The translations under genes and the position numbers were made by a program. This document shows, in pieces, positions 27,578 to 37,472 of a DNA stretch of 64,000 bases. This DNA is from an uncultured Eubacteriales bacterium (GTDB lineage: Bacteria > Bacillota > Clostridia > Oscillospirales > Oscillospiraceae): assembly GCA_958402445.1 (NCBI GenBank), contig CATXTO010000006.1:1-64000 (forward strand). Direction: 5' to 3'. The notes beneath the pieces are model-generated. The model searched no databases. It had not been told where the DNA came from and saw only the letters and a list, made by a program, of their open reading frames with translations. Each line of letters begins with the position of its first letter. Positions within the stretch are counted from its first letter, which is position 1.

Positions 27578-28810
27578 TTACGGCACCTCTTCCGTCTGGA
27601 CAGGCATCGTGGACACAGTGGTCTCCGAAGGTTCCGTGGGAATCTCTGTGACCGCCGCCGGCTCTGCAGACTCGGTTGAACCCGTCTGTGCCGGCTGCGG
27701 CTGGGTCTCCTCCGGAACCGTAACCTCCGGCTCCGGCGGGACCTCGCAGGACGGATAGGCAGACTGATCCCAGTCATACGCTTCCATGTCAGGATCGCTT
27801 CTCAAATTCAGCCGGCCCAGTTCCCGGTCCCCCATCAGGTCCACATGATAGTACACGCCGTCCAGACAGACAATATTCCAATACCAGGTCTTTCCTCCAT
27901 GCGTTCCCCGAACCACCTGACACTCCAGTTCAGACTGCCGGCACAAAGCGGCATAAACCAGCGCAAAGGACTCGCTGTCCCCTACTCCCTGGCAAAGCAG
28001 ACTATAGGCCGGGGTAACGGACGGACCCGCCTCGCTGTACAGCGCCATGAGAAAGGAATACAGTCTTGTGGCCTTGGCCAAATCCGGTAGCTGCTTCCCC
28101 ACATAACCGGATGCCGAGGAAAAGATCGTTTGAACCTCCCGGCGCATACTGCGCATGGTCTCCTGACTGGTGCTGTAATGAAACCGGATTTCCATCAATC
28201 GAACGGTTCCAGTCCTGGGATAAAGACTGGCCGTCACGCGCGGGCACTCCATCACGCTGTTTAAATGGCTGCTGTAATAGTCTTCCACCATTTTCGTCAA
28301 ATCCAAAGTCTCATATCCAGACACGCGAAGGGTTAGCTTCTGCGTAAAAGCATCCAACGCCGTCGCCACCTTGGTTCTCACGCCCTCCGGGCCCCAAACG
28401 GCTTGGATTTCCTGCATTTCCTCCAATGTTTTCCGATAGGAAATCTCGACCGCGGCAACACGCCGTGCGCCGACCTCCTTGAGCTCGTATTGAATCTTGG
28501 ATACCGCATAGGCACCCATGGGGTCCTGGTCTGTGACATACGCTGCGGCGCGTTCCAGGTCCGACTCCAATGCGGACCCATACTGGCTTACATCCACGAC
28601 GCCCTTGTCTGAATAACGCTCTACTAAGATCAAAAAGGCATCCCGAAGCTGCTGATAATAGGACGCCACCTCCGTATCTTGGGGTTCCGTCTGTGCATAG
28701 ACCTCGGCGTGAGGCTTCACAGACACATAGCTGCCCGTCATCCACGAAGTACAGCCCGCTAAAACCCCGGTCAGGATGAAAAGCGCCAGGAATAATACGG
28801 CCCGCCTCAC
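27578..28810 (-). CDS. transglutaminase-like lipoprotein without catalytic residues
   Basis: 410 aa with lipobox LAGC (Cys 20), so anchored outside the membrane. The centre (about 240-330) follows the bacterial transglutaminase-like fold: LLCQGVGDSESFALVYAAL aligns with the usual GVCEGYA block, and WYWNIVCLDGVYYHVD aligns with HAWNIVKLDGKWYHVD. The catalytic Cys is Ser 279 and the His is Trp 309; only the Asp (324) is kept. It is therefore probably a binding or scaffolding protein. The C-terminal 70 residues are a Pro/Thr/Glu-rich tail, unusual in ending at the free end. It closes the topoisomerase-YitT operon, 17 nt after yitT. Confidence 0.8.
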   Translation of the reverse strand: MRRAVLFLALFILTGVLAGCTSWMTGSYVSVKPHAEVYAQTEPQDTEVASYYQQLRDAFLILVERYSDKGVVDVSQYGSALESDLERAAAYVTDQDPMGAYAVSKIQYELKEVGARRVAAVEISYRKTLEEMQEIQAVWGPEGVRTKVATALDAFTQKLTLRVSGYETLDLTKMVEDYYSSHLNSVMECPRVTASLYPRTGTVRLMEIRFHYSTSQETMRSMRREVQTIFSSASGYVGKQLPDLAKATRLYSFLMALYSEAGPSVTPAYSLLCQGVGDSESFALVYAALCRQSELECQVVRGTHGGKTWYWNIVCLDGVYYHVDLMGDRELGRLNLRSDPDMEAYDWDQSAYPSCEVPPEPEVTVPEETQPQPAQTGSTESAEPAAVTEIPTEPSETTVSTMPVQTEEVP

Positions 28811-28827
28811 TGCCTCACGCCTCCTTC

Positions 28828-29709
28828 TTATAAAGAATTCTTGGAATACCGCCGGAATCCGTCGCCCAGCACCTGGTGCGCCTCCTGCAGGATAATAAAA
28901 GCGTTGGGGTCAATCCCCACAACCAGCTCTTTCAGCTCCGAAACCTGTTGGAGCTTGATGGCCGACAAAATGACCTTTGTATCCTGATGGCTGTAATAGC
29001 CCGCCCCATCCAGGAATGTCACGCCGCGGTGCAGCCGGTCCGAGATGGTTTTTGCAATCAGTTCATATTGGGGGGAAATGACCAGGCAGACCTTGGAATA
29101 GTCAAATTTATAAATTACCGCGTCGATGACCATAGAGCTGGCATACAGCGTGATGCCGCTGTACAGGGTCTTGGTCATGTCGTGGAAGACGATACCGGTC
29201 AAGGTAACAACCACCACGTCCAGGCACAGAGAAATCTTCCCAATGGGTACATCCCTGTGGCGCAGCTTTAAAAGCCGCACAATGATGTCCGTCCCCCCGG
29301 AGGATACGCCGGACAAGAATACCAGGCCCATGCCAACGCCGGAAATCAGGCCGCCGTACAAAGCGCCCAGCATGGGTTCCGTATTGGGAGCCGGGATCAC
29401 GGTAAATAAGTCCAGGAAAAGGGACATAGCCAGCATGCCCACCAGGGAGCCAAAGAAAAACTTCTTTCCGATCTTCTTTCCCCCCAGGATAAACAGCGGC
29501 ACATTCATCATTGCCGTGACCGTACCCACGGTCCCCACACCAAACAGCTCCACAAACACCATGGCCAAGCCGGACAGCCCGCCGCAGTTGATGTCGTGAG
29601 GCGCCAGGAACAGGTCGAATCCCAATGAAAAAATAGCGCATCCCGCCACTACCATGGGAACCCAGATCCAGCTTGAAAACCGTTTCATGACCCTATCTAG
29701 TTTATCCAT
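28828..29709 (-). CDS. YitT family membrane protein
   Basis: 293 aa from ATG 29707-29709, chosen for AAAGGAG six to ten bases upstream. Five or six membrane helices fill residues 10-195, with the family motifs LFLAPHDINCGGLSGLA and SGVSSGGTDI. The C-terminal DUF2179 domain (about 200-285) includes GVTFLDGAGYYSHQDTKVI. YitT proteins are widespread in Firmicutes; transport function is suspected but unproven. The gene lies between parC (48 nt) and the lipoprotein gene (17 nt). Confidence 0.9.
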   Translation of the reverse strand: MDKLDRVMKRFSSWIWVPMVVAGCAIFSLGFDLFLAPHDINCGGLSGLAMVFVELFGVGTVGTVTAMMNVPLFILGGKKIGKKFFFGSLVGMLAMSLFLDLFTVIPAPNTEPMLGALYGGLISGVGMGLVFLSGVSSGGTDIIVRLLKLRHRDVPIGKISLCLDVVVVTLTGIVFHDMTKTLYSGITLYASSMVIDAVIYKFDYSKVCLVISPQYELIAKTISDRLHRGVTFLDGAGYYSHQDTKVILSAIKLQQVSELKELVVGIDPNAFIILQEAHQVLGDGFRRYSKNSL

Positions 29710-29757
29710 GAAATCCGCTCCTTTGCAGAGCCACAGATTCGTCCCGCAGCTCAAAAT

Positions 29758-32001
29758 TCATTCTAATTCCAAGGTAACCTGTTTCTCCTCCTGATCCTCG
29801 TCCCGCAGGAGGGCGCCGGCGGCGGGAAGCGTTCGCGCGCGATAGCGGGCCTGATTTCGAATACTGGTCTTCTCCAGGAAGTCAGCCCGGTCCAGAGCCG
29901 ACTTTTTTCGCAGGGTGAGCACCGCCACCCCCTGGGAGCTGCGGGTGGTTTTGGGTGTGAGCTGCGCCGTGGAGAAGATCAAAGCCCGGCCGTCGGTGGA
30001 GAAGACGGCTATCGTCGCGTCTGCCGCCAGATATAAAACGCTTCGCAGCGGGCTTTTGTCGGAGTAGGCGCCTGTGAGCCTGCGCCGGTTGGATTTGGTT
30101 TGATAGGCGCTGAGCGGGATTTTCGCCGCTTTGCCGTTTTCAAAACAGAACAGCACAAAGCCGCTGTAATCTGCCGGCAGGACAACCTGCACCACGCTCT
30201 CTCCCGGTTCCAATGCAAGCTTACTGGGCAGATATTCCCCATATAGTGACGCCTTGCCATCCTCAAAATCGCTGCATTTTGCCTTATAGCACTGAAATTT
30301 GTCCGTAAAAACCAGTACATCCGCCCGGTTGCTCGTCTCCACCGCGAAGCGGATCCGGTCTCCCTCCTTCAGCTTTTGGTCCGCCGACGCCCGGAGAGAC
30401 TGCGGCGTAATCTTTTTCATGTAGCCCTGTTCCGTGACAAAAATGGTCACAGGATAGTCCGGCGTCTCGTCCAGTTCCTCCTCCTGCGCCGCAGCCTGCC
30501 AGTGCTGTAGTAGCTCCGTCCGGCGAGGTGCGGCGAATTTTGCCGCCACCTGCTCCAATTCCTGAATGATAATGTCCCGGACCCGCTTCTCGCTCTGCAG
30601 TGTCTTCTCCAGCTCTGCAATCTCTTTTTCCAGGTCCGCGATCTCCGCCGTCCGCTTTAAGATATACTCCTGGTTAATGTTCCGCAGTTTGATTTCCGCG
30701 ACGAATTCGGCCTGTACTTGATCGATCCCGAAGCCAATCATCAGATTCGGCACCACTTCACTTTCCAGCTCCGTCTTCCGTATAATGGCCACAGCCTTGT
30801 CGATATCCAGGAGGATGCGCTCCAGGCCCTTTAGAAGGTGTAGCTTGTCCTTCTTCTTAATAAGCTGAAAATAGACCCGCCGTTTGACGCACTGCGCACG
30901 CCATGCGCTCCACTCCTCCAAAATCTCCCCCACGCCCATAACCCGGGGCATTCCGGCAATCAGAATGTTAAAATTGCAGGCATAGGCATCCATCAGCGGC
31001 GTAGTCCGAAATAGCTTTTGCATCAGCTTTTCCGGATCGACACCCCGTTTCAGGTCAATGGTCAGCTTCAGGCCGGACAAATCCGTCTCGTCCCGCATAT
31101 CGGCGATTTCCCGGATTTTTCCCAGCCGAATTAGGTCCGCCACCTTGTCAATAATTGCCTCCGCCGTAGTCGTATAGGGGATTTCATAGATTTCAATGAG
31201 GTTTCCCTCCTTGAAGTAGCGCCACTTGGCCCGGACCTTAAAGCTCCCCCTGCCAGTCTCATAGATGCGCCGCATTTCCGACGGGTCATAAAGCAGCTGC
31301 CCGCCGGTGGAGAAGTCCGGCGCCGGCATGGTCTCCAGCAGGTCATGCTCCGGGTTTTGAAGCCTGGCAACGGCGGTGGCGCAGACCTCCCCCAAATTAA
31401 AGCCGCAGATGGCGCTGGCCATACTCACGGCAATGCCCGTGTTGGCCGATACCAGCACGTTGGGGAAGGTGGTGGGCAGCAGGGACGGCTCCTTCATGGT
31501 GCCGTCATAATTGTCCACCATATCTACTGTGTCAGAGTCGATATCTCGAAAAATTTCCGCACAAATGGGATCCAGCCTCGCCTCGGTATACCGGGCGGCG
31601 GCGTAGGCCATATCCCGGGAATACACCTTGCCGAAGTTGCCCTTTGAATCCACAAACGGGTGCAGCAGCGCCCCGTAGCCCCGGGAGAGACGGACCATGG
31701 TATCGTAGATGGCGGCGTCGCCGTGGGGGTTCAGGCGCATGGTTTGCCCCACAATATTGGCAGATTTTGTCCGCCCGCCGCGCAGCAGACCCATCTTGTA
31801 CATGGTGTACAGCAGCTTCCGGTGGGAGGGTTTGAAGCCGTCGATCTCCGGAATGGCCCGGGAGACGATAACGCTCATGGCATAGGGCATATAGTTGAGC
31901 TCCAAGGTCTCCGTAATCGGCTGCTCCTGTACCACGCCATGCAGGCCCTCCACCCCCACAATGCTCCGCTTCTTGGGTTGTTCCTTACCTTTTCTTGCCA
32001 T
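29758..32001 (-). CDS. parC: type IIA topoisomerase subunit A (ParC-like)
   Basis: 747 aa. The breakage-reunion domain carries the catalytic Tyr 138 in AARYTEARL and the DNA-gate helix NPHGDAAIYDTMVRL. A coiled-coil region with EIADLEKEIAELEKTL (about 415-450) precedes a C-terminal DNA-wrapping domain of degenerate beta-pinwheel blades. No QRRGGKG GyrA box is present, which favours a topoisomerase IV-like decatenase over gyrase. The residue matching E. coli GyrA Ser83 is Ala 96. It lies 29 nt after the ParE-like gene, with which it forms the A2B2 enzyme. Confidence 0.88.
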   Translation of the reverse strand: MARKGKEQPKKRSIVGVEGLHGVVQEQPITETLELNYMPYAMSVIVSRAIPEIDGFKPSHRKLLYTMYKMGLLRGGRTKSANIVGQTMRLNPHGDAAIYDTMVRLSRGYGALLHPFVDSKGNFGKVYSRDMAYAAARYTEARLDPICAEIFRDIDSDTVDMVDNYDGTMKEPSLLPTTFPNVLVSANTGIAVSMASAICGFNLGEVCATAVARLQNPEHDLLETMPAPDFSTGGQLLYDPSEMRRIYETGRGSFKVRAKWRYFKEGNLIEIYEIPYTTTAEAIIDKVADLIRLGKIREIADMRDETDLSGLKLTIDLKRGVDPEKLMQKLFRTTPLMDAYACNFNILIAGMPRVMGVGEILEEWSAWRAQCVKRRVYFQLIKKKDKLHLLKGLERILLDIDKAVAIIRKTELESEVVPNLMIGFGIDQVQAEFVAEIKLRNINQEYILKRTAEIADLEKEIAELEKTLQSEKRVRDIIIQELEQVAAKFAAPRRTELLQHWQAAAQEEELDETPDYPVTIFVTEQGYMKKITPQSLRASADQKLKEGDRIRFAVETSNRADVLVFTDKFQCYKAKCSDFEDGKASLYGEYLPSKLALEPGESVVQVVLPADYSGFVLFCFENGKAAKIPLSAYQTKSNRRRLTGAYSDKSPLRSVLYLAADATIAVFSTDGRALIFSTAQLTPKTTRSSQGVAVLTLRKKSALDRADFLEKTSIRNQARYRARTLPAAGALLRDEDQEEKQVTLELE

Positions 32002-32030
32002 AGTTCACCTCCTCGGCTCTGCCGCAGGCC

Positions 32031-34007
32031 TCAAGAAAGGTCCGCCAGGTCCAGATACCGCTGGCCGTTTTCCGCAATAAAATCCTTGCGGGAGCTCAAA
32101 TTTTCCCCCAAGAGCATATCAAAATACCAAGCCGTCCGCTCCGCATCCTCCGGAAGCACCTTAATAAGCCGCCGGGTCTCCGGGTTCATAGTGGTCATCC
32201 ACATCATCTCCGGGTCATTTTCGCCCAGGCCCTTGGAACGGTTGATCGCTGGCTTTTTTCCCTCCAGCTTTCTCAGAATTTGTACCTTTTCCGCCTCGTT
32301 ATAGGCAAACCAGGTTTTGTCCTGATAGACAATTTCAAACAACGGGGTCTCCGCGATAAACACGTATCCCTCCCGAATCAGGGTGGGCGTCAGCCGGTAC
32401 AGCATGGTCAAAATCAAAGTCCGGATCTGGAAGCCGTCCTCGTCGGCGTCCGTACAGATCACCACCTTGTTCCAGCGGAGATTACGCAGGTCAAAAGAGG
32501 CCAGGTCCCGCACCCGTTTGCTGTTGATTTCGACCCCGCACCCGATGACCTTCAGGAGATTTGTGATAATTTCACTTTTAAAAATCTTGTCATAATCCGC
32601 TTTGAGACAGTTGAGGATTTTGCCCCGGACCGGCATAATGCCCTGAAACTCCGCATCCCGGGACAGCTTGACCGACCCCAGCGCAGAATCGCCCTCCACG
32701 ATATACAGCTCCCGCTTGCCCGTGTCCCGGCTGCGGCAGTCCACAAATTTCTGCACCCGGTTGCTGATGTCCATCGCGCCGGACAGCTTTTTTTTCACGC
32801 TGATTTTGGCCCGCTCCGCAGTCTCACGGCTGCGCTTGTTCACCAAAATTTGATCCGCAGCCCGATCCGCCTCCGCCTTGTTCTCTAAAAACCAAATCTG
32901 GAGCTTTTCCCGGAAAAACGCCATCATTGCCTCCTGAATAAACTTACTGTTTACGGATTTTTTCGTCTGATTTTCAAAGCTCACCAAGGTGGAGAAGCAG
33001 TTCGTCACCAGGACCAAACAATCCAAAATATCCTGGAAAATGATTTTGGACTCATTTTTCGTATATTTCCCGCTCTCTCGCAGGTATTTATCAAAAGCGG
33101 CCACAAAACCAAACCGGACCGCCTTATCCGGGGAACCGCCGTGCTCCAGCCAGGAGGAATTGTGGTAATACTCCACATGGCTCACCTTTTTGGAAAAGCA
33201 AAAGGCTGCGGTGATTTTTAGTTTCATTTCCGGCCGGTTTTCCCCATCCCGGCCACGGCGCTCCGCCTCCCAGTACACCGGCATGGTAAAGGCGTCCTCC
33301 CCGGTGAGCTCCTCCAAATACTGCACGATTCCCCGCTCGTAGCAATACTCCGTGATCTCAAATTTCCCATTCACTTGATTCCGGAACCGGAAGGTAATCC
33401 CCTGATTGACCACGGCCTGGCGGCGAATCACGTCCTGATAATACGCCGCCGGAATATCGATGTCTGTAAAGACCTCTGAATCCGGCTTCCAGTGAAAATA
33501 GGAACCGGTTTTTTTTCGGTCCGCAGGCTCTTTTTTCATTTTTCCAACCGGACGCCCTTTTTCAAAATGTAGGGTATATTGAAATCCATCCCGGCGGATT
33601 ACTGCGTCGAAAAAAGAGGAGGCGTATTGGGTGGCGCAGGTACCCAGGCCATTGAGCCCCAGAGAATACTCATAGTTCTCCCCGTTGGCCCCGTATTTTC
33701 CGCCGGCATACATCTCACAGAAGACCAGCTCCCAGTTGTACCGCTGCTCTTTTTCGTTCCAGTCCACCGGACAGCCCCGGCCAAAGTCTTCCACCGAAAT
33801 AGACAGGTCCTCATACCGGGTGACAATGATTAGGGTTCCATAGCCCTCCCGGGCCTCGTCAATGGCGTTGGAGAGAATTTCAAACACCGCGTGTTTGCAG
33901 CCCTCCAGGTCGTCCGAGCCAAAAATAACAGCGGGGCGCTTCCGTACCCGCTCTTCCTCTTTCAGCATGGAAATAGAGGTGTTGTCATACGACTGTTTTC
34001 TTGCCAT
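32031..34007 (-). CDS. parE: type IIA topoisomerase subunit B (ParE-like)
   Basis: 658 aa from ATG 34005-34007 (MARKQSYDNTSISM) with GAGGAG just upstream; the frame remains open to 34079. GHKL ATPase motifs: EILSNAIDE, DFGRGCPV and LNGLGTCATQYAS. The transducer follows, then the TOPRIM domain with YIVEGDSALGSVK and the metal-binding CTDADEDGFQIRTL. The C-terminus has KGLGENDPEMMW. Compared with textbook GyrB the sequence is divergent and slightly larger in the linker, like the second topoisomerase pair found in many Clostridia. It heads the operon parE-parC-yitT-lipoprotein from a promoter at 34126-34154. Confidence 0.88.
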   Translation of the reverse strand: MARKQSYDNTSISMLKEEERVRKRPAVIFGSDDLEGCKHAVFEILSNAIDEAREGYGTLIIVTRYEDLSISVEDFGRGCPVDWNEKEQRYNWELVFCEMYAGGKYGANGENYEYSLGLNGLGTCATQYASSFFDAVIRRDGFQYTLHFEKGRPVGKMKKEPADRKKTGSYFHWKPDSEVFTDIDIPAAYYQDVIRRQAVVNQGITFRFRNQVNGKFEITEYCYERGIVQYLEELTGEDAFTMPVYWEAERRGRDGENRPEMKLKITAAFCFSKKVSHVEYYHNSSWLEHGGSPDKAVRFGFVAAFDKYLRESGKYTKNESKIIFQDILDCLVLVTNCFSTLVSFENQTKKSVNSKFIQEAMMAFFREKLQIWFLENKAEADRAADQILVNKRSRETAERAKISVKKKLSGAMDISNRVQKFVDCRSRDTGKRELYIVEGDSALGSVKLSRDAEFQGIMPVRGKILNCLKADYDKIFKSEIITNLLKVIGCGVEINSKRVRDLASFDLRNLRWNKVVICTDADEDGFQIRTLILTMLYRLTPTLIREGYVFIAETPLFEIVYQDKTWFAYNEAEKVQILRKLEGKKPAINRSKGLGENDPEMMWMTTMNPETRRLIKVLPEDAERTAWYFDMLLGENLSSRKDFIAENGQRYLDLADLS

Positions 34008-34125
34008 AGGCTCCTCGCAAAATCCCCGCCGCCCGGCGCGCAGGCAAAGCCGACAGGCCAGCCTTGTCTCACCGGACAACGCATATCTTTGGTGTTTCTA
34101 GGTGCAAACATCCATTATATGGTAC

Positions 34126-34154
34126 AGTATACGCGATTTTTGAAGGAAAGTCAA
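34126..34154 (-). promoter_or_regulatory. promoter of the parE operon
   Basis: On the minus strand TTGACT (34149-34154), 17 nt, TATACT (34126-34131), leaving a leader of about 110 nt before the parE start. Confidence 0.7.
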
Positions 34155-34256
34155 CCGATAGCGCCTGGCGTCCGCTCCGCATCCGAAACAACCAGTTTGA
34201 ATGGGATCGTTGAGGAAGGTGCAACCAACGGTTGATTTAAATTTCCCGTGTGTTGA

Positions 34257-34285
34257 TTGACCTCCCGCCTGGGACCTGCTACAAT
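34257..34285 (+). promoter_or_regulatory. promoter of tldD
   Basis: TTGACC (34257-34262), 17 nt, TACAAT (34280-34285), followed by AAGGAGG and the ATG at 34309. It is divergent from the parE promoter. Confidence 0.75.
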
Positions 34286-34308
34286 AGCTCTACAAGGAGG
34301 TACTTGCC

Positions 34309-35646
34309 ATGTATCATTTCCCATCAAATCTATACGCCGACATACGTTTCGAGGACGTAGCACAAACCGTCATTACTTATGAGAACTTTACCTTAAAGCA
34401 AAATAAGACCAGCCGGGAGCGCGGCGCTTTCCTGCGGGTCTGGGATGGAAAACGCTGGTATACCAGCGCCATCACGGACTTGGACCGCGTCCAGGCGGAG
34501 CTAGACGCCCTGGCCGCCATGGCGTCGCCAAACCCAGACATTGCAAACGACCCCGTGGTCCGGCGCATGGAGGTAAACCGGGACGTTTGCCTGCGCTATT
34601 CGGACCATGACGTTCGGCAGGTTCCCCAGGAGGAGAAAACGGCTCTTTTGGACTCCTATCTGCCCGTACTCCGGCAGTTCTCTGAGATCAGCGTTTCCTC
34701 CGCGTCCTACCTGGACACCCACACGGAGAAAAAATTTTACTCCAGCCTGGGCGCCGACCTGCACTTTGACTACCAACGTTCCAGCGTGGTGCTGCGTTAT
34801 ACCTTCTCTGCTGGGGATACCCCTTTCTCCAACCAGCAGTTCATCTATCGGGAGGATTTCCCGTCTCTGGCTGGGCAGCAAGCGGAGCTGACAAAGAGGA
34901 TGCAGCAGGACCTGGAATACGCAAAGAATGCCGTATCCGTGGTCCCCGGCTCCTACACCTGCGTCCTTTCTCCCATTGTGGCCGGTGTGTTCGCCCATGA
35001 GAGCTTTGGGCACAAAAGCGAAGCGGATTTGATGCTGGGTTCCGAGACCATGCTCCGGGAGTGGGCCATTGGCGCCAAGGTGGGCTCCGAGATTCTGAGC
35101 ATCATGGATACCGGCATTCCAGTGGGCTCCGGCTATGTGCCCTACGACGACGAGGGGACGAAAGCCCGGAAGACTTACCTGATCCGGGACGGGATCCTCA
35201 CTGGACGGCTGCACAGCGCGGCAACCGCCGCCGCTCTACAGGAAGCAGTCACCGGCAACGCCCGTGCGATGGATTTCACCTTTGAGCCCATTGTCCGCAT
35301 GACCTCCACCTACATCGGAGGCGGAAACCTGACCCTGGACGAGCTGCTGGCTCCCATTGAAACCGGCGTCTACATCAAGGACCTGAATTACGGCACCGGA
35401 ATGTCTACCTTTACCATCGCTCCCGCCACCGCGTACATGATTCGAGATGGAAAAATCGCGGAGCCGGTCCGGATTTCCGTCATCACGGGCAACGTGATGC
35501 AAACCCTACATGAAATCGATGGTCTGACCCAGGATGCGGAAATTGTCTCCAGCGCCACCGGCGGCTGTGGAAAAATGGAGCAATGGCCCCTGCGGGTCGC
35601 CTTCGGCGGCCCCTATGTCCGGGTCAACCACATTCAGGTCCAGTGA
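34309..35646 (+). CDS. tldD: TldD-type metallopeptidase subunit
   Basis: 445 aa. The zinc-binding HExxxH motif is intact as HESFGH at 230-235, with the later family Cys/His region in SSATGGCGKMEQWPL. TldD pairs with TldE (PmbA) to form a heterodimeric protease that degrades unfolded peptides and, in enterobacteria, matures microcin B17 and breaks down CcdA. A strong AAGGAGG precedes the ATG. The stop is 12 nt before tldE, so the two form an operon. Confidence 0.92.
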   Translation: MYHFPSNLYADIRFEDVAQTVITYENFTLKQNKTSRERGAFLRVWDGKRWYTSAITDLDRVQAELDALAAMASPNPDIANDPVVRRMEVNRDVCLRYSDHDVRQVPQEEKTALLDSYLPVLRQFSEISVSSASYLDTHTEKKFYSSLGADLHFDYQRSSVVLRYTFSAGDTPFSNQQFIYREDFPSLAGQQAELTKRMQQDLEYAKNAVSVVPGSYTCVLSPIVAGVFAHESFGHKSEADLMLGSETMLREWAIGAKVGSEILSIMDTGIPVGSGYVPYDDEGTKARKTYLIRDGILTGRLHSAATAAALQEAVTGNARAMDFTFEPIVRMTSTYIGGGNLTLDELLAPIETGVYIKDLNYGTGMSTFTIAPATAYMIRDGKIAEPVRISVITGNVMQTLHEIDGLTQDAEIVSSATGGCGKMEQWPLRVAFGGPYVRVNHIQVQ

Positions 35647-35658
35647 GGAGGTAACGCC

Positions 35659-36866
35659 ATGACAAGAGAACTGTATCAGGAACATATCAACGAGATTTCT
35701 CTGAACGTCACCAGCGGGGAAATCGATTCCATTCGGAAAAAAAATATCACCAAGTCCGGTTGTCGGGTGTACCGGGACGGCTATATCGGCATTGCCGGCG
35801 CCTTAGGCGAGCCGCAGGAGGCGGACTGGGCGCAAGCGGAGCAGAACCTCTCTCGTCAGATTCCCTACCCCTACAGCCCGGAATCCGGGAAGCGGGAACA
35901 CCGCAGCCTAAGCGGCAGCGTAGACCCGGATGCGTTTCTGGCGCAATGGGAAGCGCTGCTGGCGCAGCTGCGGGAAGAGTTCCCGCAGTTCGTTCTCAGC
36001 AACAAAATCAATTGGACCGAGATGGTCTACCGTCTGCGCAACGACCAGGGCCTGGACTATGAGGACCGGGACGCCATCGCCAGCATCTCCCTGCTGTTCC
36101 GGTCCCAGGATTCCGTCAATATTTTTGATTCCGGCCTGTTTGTTGTCTGCCGGGAGCTGAATCCCCAGGCATTTTTAGAAGACGCCCGCCGCCGGCTCAA
36201 CGCTTATCTGCATCCTGTATCTCTGCCGGAGGGCAATAAGCTTCCGGTCATCACAGATTTAGACCTGTTTACCAGAGCGCTTGAGCGAGATTTAAACGGG
36301 CAAAAGCTACACCACGGCGCCACCCTCCTTTCCGGCAAGGTGGGACAAAAGTGCTTTTCAGAGACGTTTACGCTTACCGTGGACCGTTCTCGCGATGCCT
36401 TGCTGACGCCCTTCTTCGATACGGAGGGCAGTGTCCTGCCTGGGAACGTGCTGCCCCTGATTGAAAACGGCGTGCTTTGCCGGGGCTATGCCGACAAAAA
36501 ATGCGCGTCGGAGTTTTCCGTGGAAAACACGGCCTGCGCCGGAGGTACGTACGACAGCGTACCGGAACTGACCCCCCCTTCCTGGCCGTCCGGCCCACGG
36601 GCAAAACCCTGGCGGAGCTGTTAGGTGACCGTCCGGCTGTACTGATTGATACCGCCAGCGGCGGCGACACCACTCCAGACGGCAACTTCGCCTCCCCGGT
36701 TCAGTGCGCCTATCTGTATCAGAGCGGTCGCCTGGTAGGAAGGCTCCCGGAGTTTTCCGTTCGGGGGAGCCTGTTCGACCTCTTCGGCGCCCAATACCTG
36801 GGCTGCTCCACCGACCGGCCTTTCTCCTCGTCCCATGCGCTGGTGATGGAGATGGAAATCACCTGA
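35659..36866 (+). pseudogene. pmbA: TldE/PmbA subunit, frameshifted at a C7 run
   Basis: The first frame runs 35659-36624 and holds the N-terminal and most of the catalytic-domain scaffold (ALERDLNGQKLHHGATLLSGKVGQK). At 36572-36578 a run of seven C ends the correct frame; one extra C would join VPELTPP to FLAVRPTGKTLAELLG and the native C-terminus ending at 36866 (GDTTPDGNFASPVQCAYL). Total would be about 402 aa, near the family size. As expected for TldE no HExxxH is present. The gene may be truly broken, phase-variable, or the victim of a homopolymer error; the intact TldD partner favours error or reversible slippage. Confidence 0.85.
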
Positions 36867-36889
36867 TGAAAAGAATCTCAAGGCAAAAC

Positions 36890-36916
36890 GAAAGGGAACC
36901 CTTTGGGTTCCCTTTC
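36890..36916 (+). terminator. terminator of tldD-tldE
   Basis: GAAAGGGAACC-CTTT-GGGTTCCCTTTC, followed by TCAG. A strong 11-12 bp stem 23 nt after the tldE stop. Confidence 0.8.
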
Positions 36917-37046
36917 TCAGTATTACGGTTTCGCACCGTTCGCTCCAGCCTCCAGGGGGCGCTCGGGGGAAAGACATACCCGGGCGGCCAAAGGCCGCCC
37001 ATTTGCTTACCTCTGACTTAAAATCAAGCCCCTTTTCAACGCAAAC

Positions 37047-37439
37047 CTATTTTTCCACAATCTCCAAAATCTCCATGGGACAGCTCTTGACGCAAATGCC
37101 GCAGGCAATACATTTCGAAGCGTTCGCCATGGAGGCCGCAGGCGCTACGATGACCCCGAAGGGACATACCTCGGCGCACTTGCCGCAGGCGGTGCAAAGC
37201 TTTTTGTTGATCATGTACACGCCGGTCTTGGGATTTTGTGTAATTGCGCCCGCTTCGCAGGCTTTGGCGCATTTTCCGCATTGAATACAGACCATGGGCT
37301 TGACGGCGCCATTTTTCTCCGCGATGCGAATGCAGGCCTTATCCTGGTGAAATTCCTTATAGAACGCCTGGGAGCAGGCGCGGACGCACTCCAGACACGC
37401 CATGCAGGAGGCGCCCTTTTTGACAGAGAGTTTCTTCAT
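37047..37439 (-). CDS. four-cluster 4Fe-4S ferredoxin-like protein
   Basis: 130 aa from ATG 37437-37439 behind AAGGAGAC; the frame stays open upstream but a promoter lies there. Four CxxCxxCxxxC sets are seen: CMACLECVRAC, CIQCGKCAKAC, CTACGKCAEVC and CIACGICVKSC, each with Pro or similar after the last Cys in most cases. Cytoplasmic electron carrier or electron-transfer subunit, similar to the HycB/CooF class. No partner oxidoreductase is adjacent, so its donor and acceptor are unknown. Confidence 0.88.
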   Translation of the reverse strand: MKKLSVKKGASCMACLECVRACSQAFYKEFHQDKACIRIAEKNGAVKPMVCIQCGKCAKACEAGAITQNPKTGVYMINKKLCTACGKCAEVCPFGVIVAPAASMANASKCIACGICVKSCPMEILEIVEK

Positions 37440-37472
37440 AGCCAGTCTCCTTCTTTCTTTTTCCACGGTGCC

